Below are positions 8,201-17,953 of a DNA stretch of 64,000 nt, in pieces. How positions within the stretch are numbered: the stretch's first letter is position 1; each line of letters begins with the position of its first letter. The notes beneath the pieces are model-generated. The model saw only the letters and a program-made list of their open reading frames with translations. It had not been told where the DNA came from and ran no database searches. The position numbers and the translations under genes were made by a program. Origin of the DNA: Paractinoplanes lichenicola (lineage in GTDB: Bacteria; Actinomycetota; Actinomycetes; Mycobacteriales; Micromonosporaceae). The stretch is taken from assembly GCF_016785085.1 (NCBI RefSeq), contig NZ_JAENHO010000008.1, positions 186,001 through 250,000 of the forward strand, read 5' to 3'.

Positions 8201-10093
8201 ACACGACAGACGAGAGTCACCGCCGCCGACCTCGCCCGCCTTGTGGGTGTCGGCCGGGCCGCAGTGAGCAACTGGCGCAAGCGCTACGAGTCGTTCCCCG
8301 CCCCGGTGGCCGGCACCGCGGCCAGCCCGCTGTTCGACCTGGACGAGGTCGAACGGTGGATGACGGACAACGGCAAGGCCATCGCCATGCCGGGCGAGCA
8401 GCGGTTCTGGCATGACATGCTCGCGGCCGTCCCGGACCCGGCGGAGGCCATCACGCAGGTGGCTGAGCATCTGAGCGGAGTGCGACCGCTCCGCGACGAC
8501 AAGCTGCGCGCCGAACTCGAAACCCTCGCCGCCCGGCCCCGGCCGGACAACGCCGAGGTGATGATGCGCGAGCTCTGGTGGATGTTCGCCGACACTCCCG
8601 CCCGGCGGGCGACCGGCACACCCGAGCTGCTGGCGGCGCTGATGGCCGACCTCGCCCAGGTGAGCGGGGGCGCTGTCCTCGACCCAGCCTGCGGCAACGG
8701 TCAGCTGCTGCGCGCCGCCGCCGACGCCCGAGCAGCCACCGTGTACGGCCAGGACGTCGACGAGCTGACCGTGCGACTGGCCACGGCCTGGTTGACACTC
8801 GAAAAGGTGCCCGGTGAGATCCGTGGCGGCGACTCGCTACGCGCGGACGCCTTCCCCGGCGTCCCTGTCGATGCTGTCCTCGGCCACCTACCGTTCGGGC
8901 AGACGAACTGGGGGCAGGAAGCCCTCGGCTACGACCAGCGGTGGGAGTTCGGTGTCCCACCCCGCACGGAGCCCGAACTCGCCTGGGTGCAACACGCCTA
9001 CGCCCATCTCAAGCCCGGTGGCTGGGCCGTCCTGATCATGCCGCCGTCCGCGGCCGCTCGCCGCGCCGGCCGCCGCATCCGCACCGAGCTGTTGCGCAAG
9101 GGCGCTCTGCGCGCGGTCGTTTCCCTACCCCAGAGCGTCATTCCCTCGTACGCCGTAGCCCTGCACCTGTGGGTTCTCCAGCGACCCCCGGGACTGCCCG
9201 CGCCGACGGTCCTGCTCGCCGACGGCCGGACACTCACCACCGACGACCCGGCCGAGTTCATGAACGCCCTCGATCGAATCAGGGCCGCGGTCGGCCGCTT
9301 CGTGGAGAGCGGAGAGTCGATTGAGCCGTCCTTCGCCTATGTGGTGCCGGCCATCGACCTGCTCGACGACGAGGTCGACTTGTCCCCGGCCCGTCACACA
9401 CCGGCCGACCAGCAAAACGTCGACTTCGGCCAGGAACTTCTGACCGTCCGGAAACTGCTCGAGGCGAAAACCCGCGAACTGGGAAAGAGCGTGCCTACGC
9501 TCCCTGCCGTGGTCTCTGACGCCGCGCCCCTGCCGACGATCACCGTCGCCGACCTGGCGCGCACAGGCGCGTTGGAAATCCTCGGTCCTCTCCGCGGAGA
9601 CGGCGATGTAGCAGCCGAAGCACCAGTACTCACGGCCGAGGACGTTCTCCGCGATCAACCCGCGTCCGGATCTGAGGAACGACTCAACCAGCGGATCCCG
9701 CTGCAGGAGGGTGACGTTGTCGTTCCGGTAGTCGCCCGCCATCTGGCCGCAGCGGTGATCACCGATCCCGGTCGGGCCGTGCTGGGCCGCAACCTGTACG
9801 TCCTGCGCCCCAACCCGGAGGTGCTCAACTCCTGGTTTCTCGCCGCCCACCTACGAACCGTGTCGAACGAGCGCCACGCAAGCAGCCTCTCCGGCACCCT
9901 ACGGCTCGACGTCCGCAAGACACAGGTACCCCGAATCCCGCTTGATGAGCAGCGCCGACACGCCGAGGCCTTCGAGCAACTCCACCAGTTGAACCGAATG
10001 GCCAGGCAGGTGACGGACCTTTCGGCCGAGATGACTCGGCTGACCGTCGAGGGCCTGGCATTTGGCAAGCTTCGTCCCACTGAGAAGAACTGA
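8198..10093 (+). CDS. degenerate N6-adenine methylase fused to an HsdS-like recognition half
   Basis: A 631-residue protein starting at GTG 8198; an ATG further up gives an unsupported leader. Residues 8-50 form a MerR-like helix-turn-helix (LARLVGVGRAAVSNWRKR). The middle is a class I N6-methyltransferase: SAM motif I DPACGNGQLL (about residue 161) is intact. The catalytic motif, normally NPPF/Y, reads GHLPFG at about residue 229, so the Asn and the first Pro are lost. The last 200 residues look like an HsdS target-recognition half, ending in an EQRRHAEAFEQLHQL coiled-coil. Fourteen bases separate it from hsdM. It may be a non-catalytic specificity or regulatory subunit. Related HTH-methylase proteins are widespread in actinobacteria; the function is not established. 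Confidence 0.8.
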   Translation: MTRQTRVTAADLARLVGVGRAAVSNWRKRYESFPAPVAGTAASPLFDLDEVERWMTDNGKAIAMPGEQRFWHDMLAAVPDPAEAITQVAEHLSGVRPLRDDKLRAELETLAARPRPDNAEVMMRELWWMFADTPARRATGTPELLAALMADLAQVSGGAVLDPACGNGQLLRAAADARAATVYGQDVDELTVRLATAWLTLEKVPGEIRGGDSLRADAFPGVPVDAVLGHLPFGQTNWGQEALGYDQRWEFGVPPRTEPELAWVQHAYAHLKPGGWAVLIMPPSAAARRAGRRIRTELLRKGALRAVVSLPQSVIPSYAVALHLWVLQRPPGLPAPTVLLADGRTLTTDDPAEFMNALDRIRAAVGRFVESGESIEPSFAYVVPAIDLLDDEVDLSPARHTPADQQNVDFGQELLTVRKLLEAKTRELGKSVPTLPAVVSDAAPLPTITVADLARTGALEILGPLRGDGDVAAEAPVLTAEDVLRDQPASGSEERLNQRIPLQEGDVVVPVVARHLAAAVITDPGRAVLGRNLYVLRPNPEVLNSWFLAAHLRTVSNERHASSLSGTLRLDVRKTQVPRIPLDEQRRHAEAFEQLHQLNRMARQVTDLSAEMTRLTVEGLAFGKLRPTEKN

Positions 10094-10107
10094 GGAAGGA
10101 CCCACGG

Positions 10108-12069
10108 GTGAGTACTGATCACCAGAAACTGGCGAACTTCATCTGGTCAGTCGCCGACCTTCTGCGCGGCGATTACAAGCAGTCCGAATACGGCCGGGTG
10201 GTCCTGCCGCTGACCGTGCTGCGCCGCCTCGACTGGGTTCTCGAACCGACCAAGGACGAAGTGCTTTCGCGGTACGAGTCGTTGTCCGCGGCCGGCGTCA
10301 AGAATGTGGACCCTGTGCTCCGTAAGGTGGCTGGCCTCGGCTTCTACAACATCAGCCCGCTGACCTTCCGCGCGCTGACCGCCGACCAGGACAACGTGGC
10401 CACAAACCTGCGGTCCTACATCGGTGGCTTCTCGCCGGGCGCCGTCGACGTGCTCGAGAAGTACGGTTTCGACGCTCAGATCACGCGGCTGGATGAAGCG
10501 GGCCTGCTGTATCAGGTGGTCAGCAAGTTCGTCGAGATCGACCTGCGGCCCGAGGCTGTCAGCAACCACCAGATGGGCTACCTCTTCGAGGAACTCGTCC
10601 GGAAGTTCTCCGAAATCAGCAACGAGACCGCCGGCGAGCACTTCACCCCGCGCGAGGTCATCAAGCTGATGGTCAACTTGCTACTGGCGCCTGACGAGGA
10701 CGACCTGGTGACGCCGGGCATCGTCCGCAAGATCTACGACCCCGCGTGCGGCACGGGCGGCATGCTGAGCGAGGCCCAGGACCACATTGAGGCACACAAC
10801 CCGCACGCCACGGTCGAGGTCTACGGCCAGGAACTCAACGGCGAGACGTACGCGATCTGCCGCTCCGACATGATGATGAAGGGCGGCGACCCCAACAAGA
10901 TCGTCTACGGTAACTCGTTCAGCCAGGACGGCCACGAGGGCGAAAAGTTCGACTACATGCTGGCCAACCCACCATTCGGCGTGGAGTGGAAGAAAGTCGA
11001 GAAATTCGTCAAGGACGAGGCAGCACGCGGCCACGCAGGCCGTTTCGGGTTCGGCTTGCCCCGCATCAATGACGGTTCACTGCTGTTCCTCCAGCACATG
11101 ATCTCGAAGATGAAGCGTCCCGAGGACGGTGGCAGCCGCCTCGCCATCGTTTTCAACGGATCGCCGCTGTTTACAGGTGCGGCAGGCTCCGGAGAATCGG
11201 AAATCCGACGATGGATTCTAGACAGAGACCTCCTCGAAGGCATCGTGGCTTTACCGGACCAGCTTTTTTACAATACTGGCATTTCCACCTACTTCTGGAT
11301 TCTCAGCAACCGCAAGTCCTCCGCTCGGGAGAAGAAGGTGGTACTGCTTGATGGTAGGGACTACTGGGTCAAAATGCGCAAGAGCCTTGGCGACAAGCGG
11401 AAGATGCTCAATGGTGACCACATCGCCGCACTCACGAAGGCTTACGTAGATGCGTTAGCCATCGCCGACGACCCCTCCCACGAGCAGCACAGCCAGGTAA
11501 AGGTTTTCCAGACCGCCGACTTCGGCTACCAGCGCATCACTGTTGAGCGGCCTTTGCGACTGCGTTTCGAGATTACGGAGGAGACAGTCGCCCTGCTCGC
11601 CGACGCCAAAGCTGTATCTAAGTACGTCGACCGTGAGGCGTTGCTGACCGCAGCGAAGTCCATGATCGGCACGCTCGCGAACAGCCGCTCTGAGTTTGCC
11701 ATGAAGCTAGCCGGGCTTGGCAAGTTGCCGGCGGCCATCGAAAAAGCCGTATGGGAGTCGTTTTCAGTCAGCGATCAGAACGGTGAGGTGCAGAGTGACC
11801 GCAAGGGAAACCCGCTGCCCGACGTCGAGCTGAGGGATAGTGAAAATGTTCCGCTCGATGAGGTCATCGATGATTACGTGAAGCGAGAAATCCTCCTGCA
11901 CTCTCCAGATGCGTGGGTCGATTCATCTAAGACTAAAATCGGCTACGAAATCCCATTTACGCGACACTTCTTCGTCCGTAGTTCGCCGCGTCCTCTCGCT
12001 GAAATTGATGCTGAGGTCAAGGCCTTGGAGATCCACATTCAGAATCTTCTCGGGAAGGTGACTCAGTGA
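10108..12069 (+). CDS. hsdM: type I restriction-modification methyltransferase subunit HsdM
   Basis: A 653-residue N6-adenine methylase. The N-terminal helical HsdM domain (FIWSVADLLRGDYKQSEYGRVVLPLTVLRRLD) is followed by SAM motif I DPACGTGGM (about residue 211), the EHFTPREV motif, catalytic motif IV NPPFGV (about residue 288) and a long C-terminal extension that binds HsdS. All catalytic residues are present, unlike its upstream neighbour. GTG 10108 follows a GAGGAAGGA site. Its stop overlaps the hsdS start by four bases (12066-12069). Methylation of host sites protects the chromosome from HsdR; recognition sequence cannot be read from the sequence. Confidence 0.95.
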   Translation: MSTDHQKLANFIWSVADLLRGDYKQSEYGRVVLPLTVLRRLDWVLEPTKDEVLSRYESLSAAGVKNVDPVLRKVAGLGFYNISPLTFRALTADQDNVATNLRSYIGGFSPGAVDVLEKYGFDAQITRLDEAGLLYQVVSKFVEIDLRPEAVSNHQMGYLFEELVRKFSEISNETAGEHFTPREVIKLMVNLLLAPDEDDLVTPGIVRKIYDPACGTGGMLSEAQDHIEAHNPHATVEVYGQELNGETYAICRSDMMMKGGDPNKIVYGNSFSQDGHEGEKFDYMLANPPFGVEWKKVEKFVKDEAARGHAGRFGFGLPRINDGSLLFLQHMISKMKRPEDGGSRLAIVFNGSPLFTGAAGSGESEIRRWILDRDLLEGIVALPDQLFYNTGISTYFWILSNRKSSAREKKVVLLDGRDYWVKMRKSLGDKRKMLNGDHIAALTKAYVDALAIADDPSHEQHSQVKVFQTADFGYQRITVERPLRLRFEITEETVALLADAKAVSKYVDREALLTAAKSMIGTLANSRSEFAMKLAGLGKLPAAIEKAVWESFSVSDQNGEVQSDRKGNPLPDVELRDSENVPLDEVIDDYVKREILLHSPDAWVDSSKTKIGYEIPFTRHFFVRSSPRPLAEIDAEVKALEIHIQNLLGKVTQ

Positions 12070-13322
12070 GATCTTCCTCAGCGTGGACTACGCAACGTCT
12101 TGGCCGCCTTGCTAAGACGATCGGCGGATCTGGATTTCCGCATGCTTATCAGGGTAACCCTGACGGCGAATTCCCCTTTGCGAAAGTGTCAGATCTCAAG
12201 ATGCCAGCAAATGGGAATGGTCTCATTACGGCTCAGAACTTTGTTTCTCGCCTTGAGGCAAAGGTGCTAGGTGCTCGTGTTGTGCCGATAGGATCTATTG
12301 TCTTCCCAAAGGTTGGGGCGGCGCTACTCGGCAATGCCCGATCGCTGGTTCAGCGTGAATGTCTTATCGACAATAACATGATGGCAGTAGTGCCAAACGT
12401 CGGCGATTCGCGGTATTGGCTCTACCTTCTTTCCGTAGTAGACCTCGGACAACTGGTCGGAGGTGGGCCGCTCCCGTTTGTCAGCGAGTCGCAAGTTCGA
12501 GACCTTCAGGTATGGAATCCTCCGATCGAGGAGCAGCGGCGGATTGCCGATTTTCTTGACGGCGAATGTTCGCGAATGGGTAAACAGCGTGAGGCTTTCG
12601 TCAAGCTCCGCGCACTCGTTGAGGAGCGCGAGGGCTCAGTGCTCGAAGCGAGCCTTATCGCTGACTCGTGCGGCTCGAGCGAGGGGTTGAACAGACGAAA
12701 ATGGGTTCCGTTGGCCCGTCTGACCGACCAAGCTCGACCTATCATGTACGGCATCGTCCTACCCGGTCCGAACGTGGACGATGGCGTACCTATCGTGAAG
12801 GGTGGCGACGTCGCTGGGCGGCGTCTGCGCGTAGACGCGCTCTGCAAAACGACACGTGAAATTGAAAGCGGCTATCGGAGATCGCGTTTGAAAGGCGGCG
12901 ACCTGGTTATCGCGATTCGTGGCAGTGTGGGCGAGGTTGAGGTCGTGCCTGATGAATTGACCGGAGCTAATCTGACGCAGGACGCCGCGCGTATTTCCAT
13001 TGGGAGGGGCGTCGACCGGCGTTGGTTGGAGCTTGTCCTGAGGACTCCCTCGGTTGCGGCGGATATTCAAAGCCGTGTAACTGGGGCCACCATCAAAGGT
13101 ATCAATATTTGGGATCTTAAAAGAGTCCTCATTCCGATGCCCGAGAGCTTTAAGGATCAGAAGCGGTCGTCGGCAGTTGCCGACCGTGAGATTTCTCTGC
13201 ATGAGCAGATTCTCGCGGGTCTTGACCGGCAGCTTCGACTCCTCGAGGAGCGGCGCCAAGCGTTGATTACAATGGCTGTTTCCGGGCAGATCGATGTTAC
13301 CACTGCGCGGGGGAGTGATTGA
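12066..13322 (+). CDS. hsdS: type I restriction-modification specificity subunit HsdS
   Basis: A 418-residue specificity subunit with two target-recognition domains. The first (about residues 1-150) ends in the conserved PPIEEQRRIADFLD helix start; the second (about 205-350) ends near PMPESFKDQKRSSAV and the C-terminal coiled-coil EQILAGLDRQLRLLEERRQALI. The gene is visibly richer in A/T than hsdM or hsdR, which is usual for hsdS and points to exchange of recognition domains. GTG start in a four-base overlap with hsdM. It sets the target sequence of both methylation and cleavage. Confidence 0.93.
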   Translation: MRSSSAWTTQRLGRLAKTIGGSGFPHAYQGNPDGEFPFAKVSDLKMPANGNGLITAQNFVSRLEAKVLGARVVPIGSIVFPKVGAALLGNARSLVQRECLIDNNMMAVVPNVGDSRYWLYLLSVVDLGQLVGGGPLPFVSESQVRDLQVWNPPIEEQRRIADFLDGECSRMGKQREAFVKLRALVEEREGSVLEASLIADSCGSSEGLNRRKWVPLARLTDQARPIMYGIVLPGPNVDDGVPIVKGGDVAGRRLRVDALCKTTREIESGYRRSRLKGGDLVIAIRGSVGEVEVVPDELTGANLTQDAARISIGRGVDRRWLELVLRTPSVAADIQSRVTGATIKGINIWDLKRVLIPMPESFKDQKRSSAVADREISLHEQILAGLDRQLRLLEERRQALITMAVSGQIDVTTARGSD

Positions 13323-13323
13323 C

Positions 13324-16300
13324 GTGAATGTTCGAGGAGAGGCTCGATTCGAGGACTCAATTGAAAGGGTGTTGCTCCATGCCGGGTGGTTGCGGGGATC
13401 CTCGAGCACTTACGAGCGGCCCCTCGGACTGGACGCTTCGGAAGTGCTTGCGTTCATTGGCGCTACTCAAAATGATGCCTGGTTGAAGCTTGTCACTTAC
13501 CATGGGAACAACGTGGAGGCGACGCAACTGCACTTCAAAGATTACCTGGCTAGGCAGCTCGACGAGCGTGGACCACTGGATGTACTTCGTTGGGGGGTCA
13601 GGGACAAGGGGATTCTATTTCGGCTGGCCTACTTCAAGCCGGCTCACTCGATCACTGATGACGCGCTGAAGCTCTACCGGGCGAACCGGCTCAGCGTGAC
13701 TCGCCAGCTGCGCTACTCCGAGCACGACCAGAAGAGCCTCGATCTCGTCCTCTTTGTGAACGGCATTCCTCTGGCGACGGCGGAGCTCAAGAACCCGTTG
13801 ACCAACCAGACCGTGGAGGATGCCAAGAAGCAGTACCGGCACGACCGCGACCCGAAAGAGTTGCTGTTCTCGCGGCGTACGCTCGTGCACTTCGCTGTTG
13901 ATCCTGATCTGGTCTTTGTCACCACGAAGCTTGCGGGGGACAAGACTCGGTTCTTGCCGTTCAACATCGGCTCCGAGGGGCCGGGTGCGTCGGGTGGAGC
14001 GGGCAACCCGCCGGCTGAGGGCTATCGGTCCGCATATCTCTGGGAGCAGATCTGGCACCCGGACACCTGGATGGATCTCCTGCGGCGGTTCCTGCACACC
14101 GAGAAGGAATCGCGGGCACTCATTTTCCCGCGCTACCACCAGTGGCACGCGGTGACCTCGTTGACGGCGCATGCCGCCGCGAATGGGTCGGGCGACAACT
14201 ACCTGGTCATGCACTCGGCCGGCTCGGGTAAGTCGAACACCATTGCTTGGTTGGCGCACAGGCTCTCCAGCTTGCATACCGCGCAGGCGATCCCGGAGAA
14301 GAACCTCAAGGCCAACGAGCCGGTCTTCGACAAGGTCATCATCATTACCGACCGGGTGGTGCTGGACCGGCAGCTGCAGGACACGGTATTCCAGTTCGAG
14401 CACGTGCCGGGTGTCGTGCAGCGCATCGACAAGGACTCGAACCAGTTGGCCAAGGCGCTGACCGGCGAGACGGCCAAGGTCATCATCAGCACGATGCAGA
14501 AGTTTGGCTTCATTCTCGAGAAGGTCGACGGGCTGCGGGGTAAGCGGTTCGCGGTCATCGTGGACGAGGCTCACTCGTCGCAGTCCGGCGATAATGCCGC
14601 CTCGCTCAAGAAGGTGCTGCTGCGCAAGGGCAGCGACGACATCGACGAAGAAGGCGACCTTCTCACCGCCTCGGCGTTGGCGCGCGGCCGGCACGAGACG
14701 CTGTCGTACTTCGCCTTCACTGCCACGCCGAAGCCCAAGACGCTGGAGCTGTTCGGCACGCTCGGCGACGACGGCAACATGCACCCGTTCCACACCTACT
14801 CGATGCGTCAGGCGATCGAGGAGGGCTTCATCCTCGACGTGCTGCGGCAGTACGTGACCTACCAGTCGTACTGGAAGCTGGCCAACCAGAACCCGGACGA
14901 TCCTGAGGTCGACCCGAAGAAGGCGGCGTCGCAACTGGCCCGCTTCGCGGTGCTGCACCCGACGATGATGGCGCAGAAAGCCGAGATCATCGTCGAGCAT
15001 TTCCGGAAGCACACCGCGCCTCGGATCGGTGGCCGGGCCAAGGCGATGGTGGTCACGGGCTCCCGGGAGGCGGCGGCGAAGCTCTACACCGCCATCAAGA
15101 AGTACATCGAGACCAACGGCTACTCGGGGTGTGAGGCTCTGGTCGCGTTCTCGGGCGACCTCAACCTCGACGGCATTGAGGTGACCGAGGCACGGCTGAA
15201 CGGCTTCGGAGAGAGCGAGCTGCCGGAGAGATTCGCCTACACGGCCGCTGATGACAAGCACGCCGGCACGCCCAAGGCCAAGCAGCCGGTCGAGTTCAAA
15301 ATCCTCGTGGTGGCGGAGAAGTATCAGACCGGATTCGACCAGCCGCTGCTGACGACCATGTACGTCGACAAGCCGCTCAAGGGCGTGGCCGCGGTGCAAA
15401 CCCTGTCGCGGCTCAACCGGACGCACCCGCTCAAGGTGCAGGGTGACGTCTTTGTGCTGGACTTCGTCAACGAGGCCGCCGACATCACCGACCAGTTCAA
15501 GCCGTACTTCGAGACCGCCGCCACCGTCCCGACCGACCCCAATCTGCTCTATACGGCGGAGAACTCGGTCGTTTCCTACGCCTTGCTGGTCGAGTCCGAG
15601 ATGCAGGCGTACGTGGAAGCTCTGCTCGCCGCCGAAGGCAAGGCGAAGACCGACGCCGCGCTGCAGAAGGCGCACGCCGCGCTCTATCGCTTCACCGACC
15701 CGGCCCGGGACCGATACGTGGCACTGGCCGCCGATGATCCGGAGGAGGCCGACGCTTTCCGGGCGGCGCTACGCGACTACACACGCATGTACGCCTTCCT
15801 CAGCCAGGTCGTGCCCTACCACGACGAGCATCTCGAACGGCTCTACCTCTACGGCCGGGCGCTGCTCAACCGACTGCCCAAGCGGCAGGAAGCGTCTGTC
15901 GACATCGGCGAGGTGCAGCTCACCCACCTGCGAGTCAGCCAGACCGGCGAGCACGACGCCTCACTGGAGGCCGACGGCGAGCAGATGCTGCCCGGCTTCA
16001 CCGGCGGCGGCGCCGGCCCGCAGAACGATCCCGACAAGGTCGCGCTGTCCGAACTGATCGAGGAGCTCAACGACCGCTTCGGCCTGGGCCTCGGCGACGC
16101 CGACAAGGTCTGGTACGAGCAGCAGATCATGGCGATGGCCGAGGACCCCACCATGGAGGCGGCCGCGCTCGTCAACGACGAGGGCAACTTCGGCGTGGTG
16201 TTCGACCGGCGAATCGAGTCGGTCATCTTGAACCGTCACGACGACAACGGCAAACTGATGCAGCGTTATCTGGACGACGACATGTTGCGTCAGCGCATGA

Positions 16301-16359
16301 ACCAGTTGGGCCGCAGCCAGGCGTACAAGTTGATCCGCCGCAAGCACGGCTTGACCTGA
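13324..16359 (+). CDS. hsdR: type I restriction endonuclease subunit HsdR
   Basis: A 1011-residue motor nuclease. The N-terminal PD-(D/E)XK domain is visible as LDLVLFVNGIPLATAELKNP (ELK near residue 153). The SF2 translocase follows with Walker A SAGSGKSN (near residue 298), DEAH (near 413) and TATPKP, then helicase domain 2 (VVAEKYQTGFDQPLL, LSRLNRT) and the HsdM/S-binding helical end. I chose GTG 13324, nine bases after GGGGGAG and one base after the hsdS stop; the few upstream codons are not conserved. No frameshift or missing motif is seen, so the R-M system looks functional. Confidence 0.95.
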   Translation: MNVRGEARFEDSIERVLLHAGWLRGSSSTYERPLGLDASEVLAFIGATQNDAWLKLVTYHGNNVEATQLHFKDYLARQLDERGPLDVLRWGVRDKGILFRLAYFKPAHSITDDALKLYRANRLSVTRQLRYSEHDQKSLDLVLFVNGIPLATAELKNPLTNQTVEDAKKQYRHDRDPKELLFSRRTLVHFAVDPDLVFVTTKLAGDKTRFLPFNIGSEGPGASGGAGNPPAEGYRSAYLWEQIWHPDTWMDLLRRFLHTEKESRALIFPRYHQWHAVTSLTAHAAANGSGDNYLVMHSAGSGKSNTIAWLAHRLSSLHTAQAIPEKNLKANEPVFDKVIIITDRVVLDRQLQDTVFQFEHVPGVVQRIDKDSNQLAKALTGETAKVIISTMQKFGFILEKVDGLRGKRFAVIVDEAHSSQSGDNAASLKKVLLRKGSDDIDEEGDLLTASALARGRHETLSYFAFTATPKPKTLELFGTLGDDGNMHPFHTYSMRQAIEEGFILDVLRQYVTYQSYWKLANQNPDDPEVDPKKAASQLARFAVLHPTMMAQKAEIIVEHFRKHTAPRIGGRAKAMVVTGSREAAAKLYTAIKKYIETNGYSGCEALVAFSGDLNLDGIEVTEARLNGFGESELPERFAYTAADDKHAGTPKAKQPVEFKILVVAEKYQTGFDQPLLTTMYVDKPLKGVAAVQTLSRLNRTHPLKVQGDVFVLDFVNEAADITDQFKPYFETAATVPTDPNLLYTAENSVVSYALLVESEMQAYVEALLAAEGKAKTDAALQKAHAALYRFTDPARDRYVALAADDPEEADAFRAALRDYTRMYAFLSQVVPYHDEHLERLYLYGRALLNRLPKRQEASVDIGEVQLTHLRVSQTGEHDASLEADGEQMLPGFTGGGAGPQNDPDKVALSELIEELNDRFGLGLGDADKVWYEQQIMAMAEDPTMEAAALVNDEGNFGVVFDRRIESVILNRHDDNGKLMQRYLDDDMLRQRMNQLGRSQAYKLIRRKHGLT

Positions 16360-16381
16360 CGTCACTAGGTGCGGGGGAGAA

Positions 16382-17923
16382 GTGCTTCAGGCGGGTTCGC
16401 GGATCGCCGATCGGTACGAGCTGACACAGCCGATCGGCAGCGGCGGCATGGGACAGGTCTGGGCCGGCTACGACGAGCGGCTCGATCGTCCCGTCGCGGT
16501 CAAGTTTCTCAAGCCCGGCCTGACCAACGACGCCGACCGGCACGCGGTGGCCGACCGCTTCCGACGCGAAGCTCGAATCACCGCTCGCCTCGATCACCCT
16601 GGCGTGCCCATGGTGCACGACACCGGTGTGATGGATGACGACCTCTTCATCGTCATGCAGTTGGTTCCTGGCACGCTTTTCAGCTACCTCATCGACGAGG
16701 CCGTACCGATGCCGGTGCCGTGGGTTGCCGCGATCGGCGCACAGATCTGTTCTGTGCTCGCCGCCGCTCACGCGGCTTCTCTGGTGCACCGCGATCTGAA
16801 GCCGAGCAATCTGATCCTCGGGCCGACCGGCTTGGTGAAGGTGCTCGATTTCGGTGTCGCAGCTGTCCTTGATGCCGACCTGCCACGGCTCACCATCACT
16901 GGCGAGACGATCGGGACGCCGACTTACATGGCGCCGGAACAGGCTCTTGGTATGTCGTCGGTCGGCCCGCGCGCCGACCTCTACGCGCTGGGCTGCGTGT
17001 TGTTCGAGTTGCTCGTCGGCCACCCGCCGTACGAGGCCGAAAGTGCGCTCGGCATGATGCATCAGCATCTCGAGGCGCCCGTCCCGCATCCGGCAGACTT
17101 CCGTGGCGATGTCCCACCCGAGTTGAACGAGTTGATCATTGCCTTGTTGGCGAAGGATCCTCAACATCGGCCCGAGTCCGCTACGGCCGTTTACTCTAAG
17201 CTTCTGCCGTGGGCGACAGCCGAGGCGCCGGCAATCGACGAGGCGCCCTCCTCCGAGCTAGCGGATCCAACGTCACCGCATCGCTTCCCATTCGGTCCAC
17301 TACCTCGGGACACGGTAGCCGCCGTCCGGCCGCAGAGCGCGTCTGCCGGTCCTTCGAGCATCCCGAGCCTCGACGAACTGAACGAGGTTCGCCAACAGGC
17401 GCTGGCGCTGGCTGATGACGAGCGCTTCGTCCAAGCAGCAGACGCTTTGGCAACCATGCTCCGCTACGTCGCCCCCATTTACGGGCAGCGGTCGCCGGAG
17501 GTCCTGGAAGCCCGCCTCGACTACGCGGGCATGCTCATGCTTGCGGGTGACTACCGCATGGCGTTGCCGACGCTCGCACAACTCGTCATCGACCTGACGG
17601 CCCGGTACGGCCCGGACCACGAGATCGTTCGAGAATGCCGCCACCAGGTGGCAACGTGTCAGGCTGAACTGGGGGAGGCCACCGAGGCTCTACAGATTCT
17701 TCAGAGCCTCGCGGCCGACGAGCCAGGACCGGCGAGCTACCCGCTGCGCCAGCAGGTCGCCCTGATCCAGGGCGGTCTGGGCAACCTTCCAGAAGCGCTG
17801 AAGGTTCTCGACGCTCTGCTGGGCGACATGCGCGAGAACCCGGGCCCGGAGCCGTCCGAGATCGGCGACGTCGTGGCGCTGCGAGACCACCTTGTAAAAA
17901 TCGCCGTCGCTGGTGACCGCTGA
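16382..17923 (+). CDS. soluble Ser/Thr protein kinase with TPR-like C-terminus
   Basis: A 513-residue Hanks-type kinase: glycine loop GSGGMGQV (19-26), Lys41 in VAVK, catalytic loop HRDLKPSN (near 136), DFG (near 156) and APE (MAPEQ). After a Pro/Ser linker (about 285-335) the rest is helical with repeat spacing typical of tetratricopeptide repeats (EVRQQALALADDERFVQAADAL, TLAQLVIDL, ALQILQSLA, ALKVLDALLGDM). There is no transmembrane segment or PASTA domain, unlike PknA/B. GTG 16382 is preceded by GGGGGAG and lies only 22 bases after hsdR, in the same direction, so co-transcription with the type I system is likely. It could phosphorylate the restriction complex, but that is inference. Confidence 0.9.
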   Translation: MLQAGSRIADRYELTQPIGSGGMGQVWAGYDERLDRPVAVKFLKPGLTNDADRHAVADRFRREARITARLDHPGVPMVHDTGVMDDDLFIVMQLVPGTLFSYLIDEAVPMPVPWVAAIGAQICSVLAAAHAASLVHRDLKPSNLILGPTGLVKVLDFGVAAVLDADLPRLTITGETIGTPTYMAPEQALGMSSVGPRADLYALGCVLFELLVGHPPYEAESALGMMHQHLEAPVPHPADFRGDVPPELNELIIALLAKDPQHRPESATAVYSKLLPWATAEAPAIDEAPSSELADPTSPHRFPFGPLPRDTVAAVRPQSASAGPSSIPSLDELNEVRQQALALADDERFVQAADALATMLRYVAPIYGQRSPEVLEARLDYAGMLMLAGDYRMALPTLAQLVIDLTARYGPDHEIVRECRHQVATCQAELGEATEALQILQSLAADEPGPASYPLRQQVALIQGGLGNLPEALKVLDALLGDMRENPGPEPSEIGDVVALRDHLVKIAVAGDR

Positions 17924-17953
17924 AGCCGGCCCGTGGCGGCCACAAGCCCTGCG

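Noticed and set aside
13615..15675. 686-codon open frame on the minus strand
   Set aside because: Antisense to hsdR, which has all its motifs; no recognisable protein.
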